Source of the DNA: Sipunculus nudus
Lineage: Eukaryota > Annelida > Sipuncula > Golfingiida > Sipunculidae
Assembly (NCBI GenBank): GCA_026874595.1
Contig: CM049313.1
Coordinates: 78,670,659 to 78,734,658 of the forward strand
Direction: 5' to 3'
Length of the DNA: 64,000 nt
Shown here: positions 23,901 through 35,600 of the stretch, in pieces
Position numbering within the stretch: the stretch's first letter is position 1
How the letters are laid out: each line of letters starts with the position of its first letter
Position numbers and translations under genes: made by a program
Notes under the pieces: generated by a model
What the model was told of the DNA's origin: nothing
What the model saw: only the letters and a program-made list of their open reading frames with translations
Databases searched by the model: none

Positions 23901-26900
23901 ACCTGTGTTGACCTACTCTCTATAGGCTGTAATGGTCTTTTCTCTTTTTTCCAAGATATGTCATAAAGTATAAATACTTTGGCTTTCATATCATAGTCAA
24001 CAGTTACTAGGAGGAAGGGAAATAATAATTTTAGTATAAATTCAGTTAAGTCATTTTCAAGATGGCATATCTACGGAACTTCAAATTGTGACAATTGCAA
24101 AATTTGACAACTTGATGGTTTCCATACAGGATGTATTGTCTGTTACCAAATATCTAAGGAACTGCTGCAGCCTTCAGTTTCAAATTTCACAGGAATATTG
24201 ATCATGTGACTGCTCAATTATTTTGACCTCCAGGATGCGCCACCTTTGTTGACCTACTTTCTGCGGGACAAAATGGTCTTTTCCACTTCTTTCTAGATCA
24301 GTCACAAAGCATTAATATTTTGGCCTTCATATCATAGTCAACAGATCCTTAGAGGAAGGGGTATAAGTTGAGTAAAAATTTAGTCAAGTCATTCTCAAGA
24401 TGGCGTCTCTACGGAACTTCAAATTTTGTCGATTGTAAAATTTAACAACTTGATGTGTTTCCATACATGATGTATTGTCTGTTACCAAATATCTTAAGAA
24501 CTGCTGCAGCCTTCAGTTTCAAATTTCACAGGGATATTGATCATGTGACTGCTCAATGATTTTGACCTCCAGGTGGCGCCACCTTTGTTGACCTACTTTC
24601 TGCGGGACGAAATGGTCTTTTCCACTTCTTACTAGACAAGTCACAAAGTATTAATATTTTGGCTTTCATATCATAGTCAACAGTTCCTTAGAGGAAGGGG
24701 AATAATTTGAGTATAAATTTAGTCAAGTCATTCTCAAGATGGCGTCTCTACAGAACTTTAAAATTTGTTGATCGTAAAATTTAACAACTTGATGTGTTTC
24801 CATACATGATGTATTGTCTGTTACCAAGTATATTAGGAACTGCTGCAGCCTTCAGTTTCAAATTTCACAGGAATATTGATCATGTGACTGCTTAATGATT
24901 TTGACTGCAGGTAGCGCTACCTGTGTTTAGCTACTTTCAGCAGGCTGTAATGGTCTTTTCCACTTTTATCCATAATATGTCATTAAATATTTATTTGTTA
25001 TAATCTGCCAAAACAGAGTCTCCTCTGAGACTCTTGGACTGATTTTTCTGAAACATTTTTTTTAATAACCTGCCAAAATGCACAGTAATTCACAGAGTGA
25101 ACATTAGACCCCTGGGTCTCTTGTTATTTTATAGCTCAGCTGACTAAAAGTCATCTGATTTTTTTTTCACTTTTTGTCTGTTGTCTGTCTGTCTGTCCAT
25201 TAACAGGGCATAAATCTTATTCACTAGGCTTAGAATCTTCAGACATGAAACCCATGGAGTTCCATGAAAAATCTCCTTGGAAACCTGAAATAAGGTATGT
25301 CTTACCCATATTCTCCATGCTATGGGGCTCAGCAGTACCCCCTCCCTCCGAGAATAATTTAATCATTTCCTGAAGAAGGCTGGTGGCTTGACCTGTATTT
25401 TTAGCGAACCTGTGAGCTTATGTAATGGTGCGGCGTCATCCGTTGTACATCGTGCGTCGTGCGTCGTCTGTACATCAACCATAGCTATCTCAAAAAACGG
25501 CAGGAGCTAGCATCACCAAATTTTTTGCAAATAAACAGTCATCTGGAAAACTCAATCAGATTATGTTTATTTTTTTTTTAACTTTTTTTACAGGGAAAAA
25601 GCTAAAAAAGGTTAAAAAATCTTCTTCTCCGAAACTGACAAGCCAAATTGTCCAATATTTCACAGAAATGATCTCTGGAACAATCTTTCTCAAGTTTATT
25701 TGAATGGTTCCAGTTTTGAGATTTTTGGCCGAGTAACAGGAGGTTGAACTTAGTCATCTGTCCAAAAAAGCACACTAAAATTAAAATCTCAGAAATGGCT
25801 AAAGCTATCATCAGCAAATTTTATACCAATGTTTGTAACATGTCATATCTAAAATAAAGGTATTGGTGGCGTCACCTACATTGATCTGTTTTTTTTACAA
25901 GCGAAAATGTAATTTTTGATGCTTCTAGCTTATACACTGTTTAATGATGAAATTGTTAAGCTAATTGGTTTAAACTTTACAAGAATTATTCTATAGTAGG
26001 GTTCTGTTAGTTTTATAAAAATAGATTGGGTAAATGCAGCTTTAAAAAAGCAGTGTAGCCAATTGAAAAAGGCTTTCTGTGTTTGAAAACAGATTTGACA
26101 ACATGCAGAGTTTCAGCAACCAATTCAAGAGGTCACTCAGTACAACCAGGTGGGGTCAAGACATCACCATGGCAACTGACCTGGCTCTGTCTGGTGTCTA
26201 GACAATATGTCTAGACGTCTAGACACAGCGTCTAGACGTCTAGACACAATGTCTAGATGCAGAATTCCCAGATTTTTTTAACTATATCTTTCAACTGTTT
26301 GAAAAAACTTGGTTTGCATTTTAAGGGAATCGGGTTTATCATCAGGTCACATGTGAACTGCTGCGCCCTCATTTTTGGTTGACCTCTGACTTTTCCTGGC
26401 TGCCCAGCTTCCATTTGTGCATCTGTTTCCACACATAAACCCACATATCTCTGGAACTGTTTGACTGCTTAGGTTAAAAATTTTGCACAAATGTAGCCCT
26501 TTGATAGCTTTATAATATACACTAAAAATGGTGGCGCCACCTGCAACCATTTTTGCACAGTGTCCATCTGCCTTGGGATAATATCACTCATATCTCAGCA
26601 GTGGTTTGACTTATCCACCTGAAATTTTGCAGGTTTATACATCCTGGACAGCTTTCTGGATTTTATGACAGGTAGCACCACCTACATTTACATTTACTCT
26701 GCTGACATCCAAGCTCATATCTCGGGAAAATTTTATCTTCAAAATTTTGTATGTGTATAGATCTCACATAGCTCTTCATCATAGGCAAAACTGGTGGCGC
26801 CACCTGCAACTACTTATGCACAGAGTCCATCTGTTCATCTGGTTTGGGATAAAATCACTCATATCTCGGCAGTGCTTTGACTTATCCACCTGAAATTTTA

Positions 26901-29900
26901 TACATCCTGGACAATTTTCTCGATTTTATGACAGGTGGCGCCACCTACATTCACGTTTACCCCTCAGACATCCATGCTGATATGCAACACACCTCACTCT
27001 ATTCCCTGTGCCACTTTATCCATGCCTCACTTCACCCGTCCCACTCTGATTTCTGCTGATACACATAGTCGCTTGTTGACTACCAATATTCTAGTTTTAA
27101 AATGTCCTAGTCTGAAACTTGCAGGTCCGAAACGTCCATTTTGCCGAAATCATAAAGACTAAGGTAGATATGCAGGACGTAATAGGATCAATATTAAATT
27201 TAAAAAATAAACCTCCATTCATAACTTTGCACAGGTTCGCATTAGGCCTGTAGGCCTTGTTTCTAATTTTTACGCGTTTTTTCTGTTTTTGAGACCTTCA
27301 GATGAAGCAGTCCATCCGTTACAGGACACAAATTATAACAGTAAAGACCTAGAAACTTCTAACTGTACATCAATGGAGGTCATAAGCAAATCTCCTTGGA
27401 ACATTGATGTAAGTCATGGTGACCTATATTTTGGGAAATACAGGCTGAAAACATGATTTTGAGCACCCTGTCGCACTGGTCATAAATTGCATCTGCCAGG
27501 CCTAAAAAATCTGCATTGAAACCTTAAATTAGATCATGGTGTCTATGATGGTGACATATTTTGTACCAAGGGCCAAAAACCTTATTTTTAGCGCCCTGAA
27601 AATCAATTGGGCAATATTTGTATCTTCTAACCCTAGAATGTTCCCATGAAATATTCAGGGAAGTCTTGTGCAATCTCCATTGACACCTGAAATTAGTTCA
27701 TGGTGATCAGTATTTTGCATGCTACCGACAAAAAATTTGAATAATATCCATGGAAACCTGAGATTAGGTCATAGTTACCTATATTACTGGCCAAAAATAT
27801 TTTAAGCTCCCAGACAGTCAGTCAGGGTACAAAACTTTACTGTTTGACCTAGAATCTTCTGTCTTGACATTTAAAAAATTTGCATGGTTATTTTTACCTT
27901 GATTGACTGCATACAAAAAGGTTAGATTTCATGGGAATGGCTGGACATATTATCATAAAACTTCTTGTCGATTTTGATGAACTTCAATAGCAACAGTTGA
28001 ATGAGGATACCACCTAGACCAAATTTGTCATTCAGATGATAAAATTCCTTTTGTGAATATCGTCCTAACTGCTGAGCGTCATCACCCATGGGTCACTTGT
28101 TATTATTTTTCATTAGTTTGCACCGCTGTGAGTTCCATCACGTGTAGATAATGTTTTGTCATTTGTTTGAAGCTGAGACCATCCTGGACTGCATGTACTA
28201 TGAGCCCAGTAGGACATTCTATGTACTTGATATCATGTGCTGGAAGGGCAACCCAGTGTATGAAAGTGATGTAAGCATTTTTATTATTTGTTTGTTTAAT
28301 TATTAAATGTCTGAAAAATTATGTGGTTAACTAACATGACTACACTGATGTCAATTATAAGTTTTAACTTACAAGATTCAGGAGTTACCGGTAGACCTAC
28401 AAATCCAAAATTCAGCATACTGTAAGATTTCCCCAAGATCTCCTACCAAACTGAAAACGGGTCACTGCAACTTCGTTCCTTAGAGAAATTAAGGAGAAAC
28501 CTCAATTTTCCATTAAAAACCTATTATTATACTGAAGGATTGCCATATATCAAAACCACTTGTGTTTTTCTTCATACTTACTATAAATATTCCCCTATGT
28601 AGTTCCTATGTACATGCCAAAAAATTGAGTCAGTGTTACGTAATTTTTAAAAGTTATGAGCCCAAACATTATGCACTTTGTAAAAAAATCAGGAAATATA
28701 TACACTCACTGAACATCAGAATGGTTAAAGCTAGAGACTTTTATTCAGGGATATGACTTTATTTAATCAGTTGTATTCAGTTGTATACCCTAAATTAAAA
28801 AAATTTTTATAAGTGATGCAACACTGGTTGAGCACCCCTGCTGTTGCGGGTATACAGTTGTCACCTCCCCCTCCCCCCCCCCACCAAATGTATTGTAATA
28901 ATTGTTATTGTTTGAACTGTATTTCATTAATCGTAAAGCTTTTTCATCTCCGATGTACAAAACTTTTCTTGAAATATTTATTAAAGGAGGATTCCAAAAG
29001 ATGAAGTAATGAAGCATTTTTAAAGAAATTAATTTCCTTTTAAATATTAAAGTGATTTGAAATATAATTTTACCATTCATGAGACATACTTTGATAAAAT
29101 ATGAGCCAAATCATGGATAGACAAAGGTCCAATTTAGAATTGTTAATTCTAAATCAAGTGTCATTTTTAGATATCTGTTGTTTAACAAATTTAAAAAATA
29201 TAGTTTATAAAAAAAAAAATAAAAAATACATCTGGGTACATAATTTGATATAACCTGACCAAATAACCTATTAATTTTGTTGCAATTTAGAATTGTGAAC
29301 CAAGTTAAATATTCAGATATATGATATACTGTTAATGTAAAGTAAAATTTATAAACTTTAAAAAATATTGATGTAATTAAAAAAAAGGATCCAATGCAAA
29401 CATTTGTTTATTATTTTCTTGCCTCAGTAGAATGGGATTTTAAAGTGATTTGCTTTGTTCTTCCATCTCTCTGCCTGTTTAAAAATATTTAGTATTAAAC
29501 TTTTTATTCCAGTTAGCACTGTTGAATTAAATTTCATATCCTGTATGTATATGCAAGGGTGTTGTAACTTGCACCATTCCATTTTCATTAATTAGAATGG
29601 AAGCTATGGCCACAAAACAAAGACATTTTCACTCCATTTACGTGTAAATGTGTAAAGTTTGCAATCCGCATTTTGGAAACTTTTGTAGCAACAGCAATGA
29701 AATAAATACAGGGACACCATTGATTTTCTATTTTTCTAAAACTTGGGGTTAGCAGGATGGAAAAAACAAACAAATTTATAAGTCTGGTCTAATTTTGAGT
29801 GGCAAAACATATAGAGTAATACTTTGTTGTGTCAGTATTGGTTAAACTGTATACCCTTTTTGTGTGAAGATTGAGCAAACTTTTTTTTAATTATTACATT

Positions 29901-32569
29901 TTAAACATGCTTTAGACAGGCCTATCAGATGCCACCAGCTCTGACACACCAAGGTTTTCCTGTATATAAGTAAGTATAAAGAGTCAAAAAGCAGTGCTTA
30001 TTTACTTTTTCAGGGACAGTTGATGGGATGAATTCATGTCACATGATCTGTTTCTCTTTTTTTTTCTTCAGACAGAGTTCAGGTTTTATTGGATGCAAAC
30101 AAAATTAGCAGAGATTCCTGAACTTGCAACATATGCACCTACAAATCCAGTAAGTATTTTTAGCTCAGATGACTATAAGTCATCTGAGCTATAGTTGCGG
30201 TCCATTGTCCGTCGTCCGTCCGTCTGTCTGTCGTGCCGGCCGGCCGTCCATCCGTCTGTCTGGATGTCCGTCCGTAAGACTGGCACATTTTGACACCATT
30301 GGACCTACGTCTCTGAAATTCCCCATACAGTTAGATGTCCCCAAAATCTCCTACCATGCCGAAAATTGGGTCAATAGGACTTCGTTCCTTTGAGATATTA
30401 AGGAAAAACCTCAATTTTTTATTAGAAATCTATTTTCACACTTCAGGACTGCCTAATATCAAAACCACTGATCTAGTTTTCTTCATATTTACCATAAATA
30501 TTCCTCTATATAGTTCCTATGTACATGCCAGAAATTAAGTCAGTATTATTAAATTCAAAAAAGTTATGGGCCCAAACATAATGGACTTTGTAAAAAAATC
30601 AGGAAAGATATTTGGTCACTTAAGACCAAAAGTGTTGAAGGTAGGGACTTTTTCTCAGTAATACAATTTTAATTGATCAAAATTTAATTGTATACCAAAA
30701 ATTAGATAAAAAATCTGTTAAATTTTTTTAAATATTAGCAAAAATATAAAATTGGTACCTTAAATTTTGCCCAAGTTTGACCATGGCACGTTTTTTTTCC
30801 TGCATGTACTGTGGATTTAATTTTCACAGCATGTTTTCGTTAGCATTTTGTCTGTTAACACCAAAAATTTGAAACCAGTTGATCAAAAACTGTAAATTTT
30901 ATTCAAGTTTTCAAGCACCATGTCACAACAAGTTTACATCAAGCTAGTGTTATGCAGTTTGCTAGAGCTCAGCTCCCCAGCTTCAGCTCTAAAGTTCCTT
31001 AAATTTAGCATACAGTTAGATGTCTCCAAAATCCCCTATCATGCCAAGAATTTGATCACTAGGACTTAATTCCTTCGAGATATTAATGAAAAACTTCATT
31101 TTTCCATTAAAAACCCATTGTTACACTGTAAGACTGCCTAATATCAAAACCACTGATCTGACTTTGATCATATATAATATACATATTTTTCTATACATTT
31201 GATATGCACATGCCAGAAATGATGTCAGTATTGCGTAATTGTTTTAAGGTATGGGCCCAAACATAATGCACTTTTTAAAAAATCAAGAAATATATTTATA
31301 ACCTTAACAAGAGGATTGCTGAAGCTAGAGATTTTTTGTCAGGGATGTAACATTATTTAATCAAGATTCAATTGAATACCAAAAATTAGTTCTGAATTTT
31401 TCAATTTTTATAAGTTATTAGTATAAATATAAAATTAGTACCATAAATTTTGCCCAACTTTGACCATGGCACATTTGTTTCCTGAGAGCACTATTGATAT
31501 AATTTTCATATCATGCACACATAAGGATTTCATCTTTGTAGTTTAGAAAGCTGAAATAAATTGGCCAAATATTGTAGCTTTTACTAATGTTTATATGAGA
31601 CCATGTCAGACCCAGGCTTAATCCAGCCCCTCTTCAGTCACCTGTATGTTGACCTTTCATCAAATTATGCATGCTTGATGCGAGGCATACACTGGGGAAG
31701 CCAGGCAGCTTATGGCCAGCCACAGTTGATCCAGGTGTCCAACCCAACTCATCTAGTAGTTGTTTTGAAAAACAACTTAACAATAAACAATAAATTAATA
31801 AGTTTGTATTGGTTTTTTATAACAAATTAAAGAAAAATTCATAGAAAAGGAATTTGTTAGTTGATGAGTAACAGAAAATTAACTTGCAGTTACTGATGAT
31901 GTAGGAATCTTGTATGGATGGATAGAATGTCAATGTCAATGTTATTCCAAATAACACCATGCAGTCACCTATGGTATTTTTCAGTGAAATTTTAATGATA
32001 AAAGAAAATCATATTATTCATTACTAATCATTAGGGATCATATGAAGGAAATTAATGATAGACAAAGATGCAGTTGATAATATTAATCTAGATTCTTACT
32101 GTGTCTAGTGTGTAGATTGATGTGAAAGTAGTCCAAAGTGAATATATTACATTTATTTTTTTTTAATATAAATAAAGCCATAAAATCAGGTACTTATGAT
32201 CATTTTTTAAATTTGTGAATTTTGTATATTCTGGATTCTCAACATCTTTGTTTGGCTAAAACTGAATAAATACTAGACATGGTGCGAATGCTTTGCAAAT
32301 GTATTTGAATACAAATATGAATATGTACTGCATTAAAAAATTTTATTGCATAAGAATGGGAATTCAGGTAAAAATTAAAGTATTTGAATACAAGTGCAGA
32401 TACTTTCAAAATGTATTCATGAATGCATTCATGAATATATTCTATAATATTATTTCAGTAATCATTTCAGTTATATTATATTTTAAAAAATCAAATGATT
32501 TTCTTATTATTTTTAGCTCAGCTGACTATAAGTCATCTGAGCTATAGTCATGGTCCATTGCCCATCGTC

Positions 32570-32600
<31 letters not shown>

Positions 32601-35600
32601 CTGGATGTCTGTCCGTAAGACTGGCCATTTCGACTCCATTGAATCTACATATCTGAAATTTGCCATACAATTAGATGTCCCCAAAATCTCCTACCATGCA
32701 GAAAATTGGGTCAATAGGACTTCGTTCCTTCGAGATATTAAGGAAAAACCTCAATTTTTTATTAGAAATCTATTTTCACACTTCAGGACTGCCTTATATC
32801 AAAACCACTCATCTGGTTTTCTTCATATTTACCATAAATATTTCTCTATATAGTTCCTATGTACATGCCAGAAATTAAGTCAGTATTATTTAATTTAAAA
32901 AAGTTATGGGCCCAAACATAATGGACTTTGTAAAAAAATCAGGAAAGATATTTGGTCACTTAAAACCAAAAGTGTTAAAGGTAGGGACTTTTTTTCAGTA
33001 ATACAACTTTAATTGATCAAAATTTAATTGTGTACCAAAAATTAGATCAAAATCTGTTAAAATTTTTAAAATATTAGCAAAAATATAAAATTGGTACCTT
33101 AAATTTTGCCCAAGTTTGACCATGGCACTTTTTTTCCTGTAAGTACTGTGGATTTAATTTTCACAGCATGTTTATGTTAGCATTTTGTCTGTTAACACCA
33201 AAAATTTGAAACCAGTTGATCAAAAACTGTAGATTTTATTCAAGTTTTCAAGCACCATGTCACAACAAGTTTACATCAAGCTAGTGTTATGCAGTTTGCT
33301 AGAGCTCAGCTCCCCAGCTTCAGCTCTAAGTTCCTTAAATTTAGCATACAGTTAGATGTCTCCAAAATCCCCTACCATGCCAAGAATTTGATCACTAGGA
33401 CTTAATTCCTTCGAAATATTAATGAAAAACTTCATTTTTCCATTAAAAACCCATTAATACACTGTAAGACTGCCTAATATCAAAACCACTGATCCGACTT
33501 TGATCATATATAATATACATATTTTTCTATACATTTGCTATGCATATGCCAGAAATAATGTCAGTATTGCGTAATTGTTTTAAGATATGGGCCCAAACAT
33601 AATGCACTTTTTAAAAAATTAAGAAATATATTTACTCCCTTAACAAGAGGATTGCTGAAGCTAGAGATTTCTTGTCAGGGATGTAACATTATTTAATCAA
33701 GATTCAGTTGAATACCAAAAATTAGTTCTAAATTTTCCAAATTTTATAAGTTATTAGTATAAATATAAAATTAGTACCTTAAACTTTGACCATGGCACAT
33801 TTGTTTCCTGAGAGCACTGTTGATATTATTTTCATTTCATGCACACATAAGGATTTCATCTTTGTAGTTAAAAAAGCTGAAATAAATTGGCCAAATATTG
33901 TAGCTTTTACTAATGTTTATATGAGACCATGTCAGACCCAGGCTTAATCCAGCCCCTCTTCAGTCACCTGTATGTTGACCTTGTTGACCTTTCATCAGAT
34001 TATGCATGCTTGAGCGAAGCATACACTGGGGCAGCCAGGCAGCTAATGCCCAGCCACAGTTGATCCAGGTGTCCAACCCAACTCATCTAGTAGTTGTTTT
34101 AAAAAACAACAAAACAATAAACAATAAATTAATAATTTTGTATTGGTTTTTTATAACAAATCAAAGAAAAATTAATAGAAAAGGAATTTGTTAGTTAATG
34201 AGTAACAGAAAATTAACTTGCAGTTACTTATGATGTAAGTATCTTGTATGGGTGGATAGAATGCCAATGTCAATGTTATTTCAAATAACACCATGCAGTC
34301 ACCTATGGTATTTTTCAGTGAAATTTTAATGATAAAAAAATAAATCATATTATTCATTACTAATCATTAGGGATCATATGAAGGAAATTAATGATAGACA
34401 AAGATGCAGTTGATAATATTAATCTATATTCCTACTGTGTCTACTTTGTAGATTGATGTGGAAGTAGTCCAAAGTGAATATATTACATTTATTTTTTTTA
34501 ATATAAATAAAAGCATAAAACCAGGTACTTATGATCATTATTTAAATTTGTGAATTTTGTATATTCTGGATTCTCAACATCTTTGTTTGGCTAAAACTGA
34601 ATAAATACTAGACATGGTGTGAATGCTTTGCCAATGTTTTTTTTTAATATGAATATGAATATTTACTGCATTAAAAAATTTTATTGCATAAGAATGGGAA
34701 TTCAGGTAAAAATGAAAGTATTTGAACACCAGTGCAGATACTTTCAAAATGTATTCATGAATGCATTCATGAATATATTCTATAATATTATTTTAATAAT
34801 CATTTCCATTATATTTTATTTTAAAAAATCATATGATTTTCTTATTATTTTTTTAATAAAAATTATATTGGCACAATATTTGTTATTAAATTTTATATAT
34901 AGTTAACTCTTTTATTATATGTGCTGCTTATAAATTATATGGCCAAGTCAAAATCTGTGTGACAATAGCACTCCATTTGTTAATAAAATAAATGAAATCA
35001 ATCCTCTTCCTTGTCTCTAGATACTATCAAAATCATACATAAGCTATTAAACACCAACAACTCATAATAAAGCTTATATTTATTACAACACAAAACCAGC
35101 ATGTGCCTCATTCCAATCATATTTTTTATCATATATAACAGCTGAGCACTGTGACCCATGGGTCCCTTGTGTAAAAGATTGTTACAATAATTTAAATGCT
35201 GTAAGTTCAAGGATAATAAGTTCTCAGATTTTTTGGTCACAAGGTCATTTGTTAAGGTCACAGGACTGTCATTCTGAAAAATTTCTTTAAAATATCCTTA
35301 TTGACAAATTCAGCAGATCGTCGAGATCCATGGGTCCCTAGTTAGATGCAGTGTGGTCAAGTAAGACCTTAAAGAAAGGAAACAGTTTTTTTAGCAATAC
35401 AAATTAATATGCCAAACACCATCAGCACTGCCACTTAGGCTTGCAGACAAAACAATCAAAAGGAACCTCGTTTCCATATACTTGGATTATTTAACCCTTA
35501 AAGACAGCGGAGCACTGTAATCCATTGGTCCCTTGATTGTTTTTGTGAAAAGTGTAAAAGCATAATTTCTCAAGAAAGCATCAGTGTATCATCCTGAAAT

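Larger units (their letters stand above)
25403..27259 (+). mobile_element. family E element, intact ends, nested
   Basis: GCGAACCTGTG at 25404-25414 returns inverted as CACAGGTTCGC at 27230-27240, directly before the hairpin AGGCC-TGTA-GGCCT (27244-27257) and TG followed by TT. A GTGCGTCGTGCGTCGTC stretch follows the 5' end. It lies inside the family A element above and itself contains a family B copy. Confidence 0.75.
25131..28099 (+). mobile_element. Helentron-like element, family A (copy 5), outer host of a nest
   Basis: Begins ATAGCTCAGCTGACTAAAAG eight bases after the A4 element and ends CTGCTGAGCGTCATCACCCA-TGGGTCA-CTTG at 28099, 73 bases before exon 5. A family E element (25403-27259) interrupts it after CTGGTGGCTTGACCTGTATT; the host phrase continues afterwards as TACGCGTTTTTTCTG-TTTTTGAGACCTT. 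The uninterrupted version of this phrase is seen at about 12765-12810. Confidence 0.7.
30157..35169 (+). mobile_element. Helentron-like element, family A2 (copy 6), with internal 2.35-kb duplication
   Basis: Starts with a T tract and AGCTCAGATGACTATAAGTC-ATCTGAGCT (hairpin), 12 bases after exon 6, then GTCCGTCGTCCGTCCG. It ends CAGCTGAGCACTGTGACCCA-TGGGTCC-CTTG at 35169. Between these ends the head and ~2.3 kb of body are present twice (see the repeat entries). No full protein gene was found. Confidence 0.7.
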
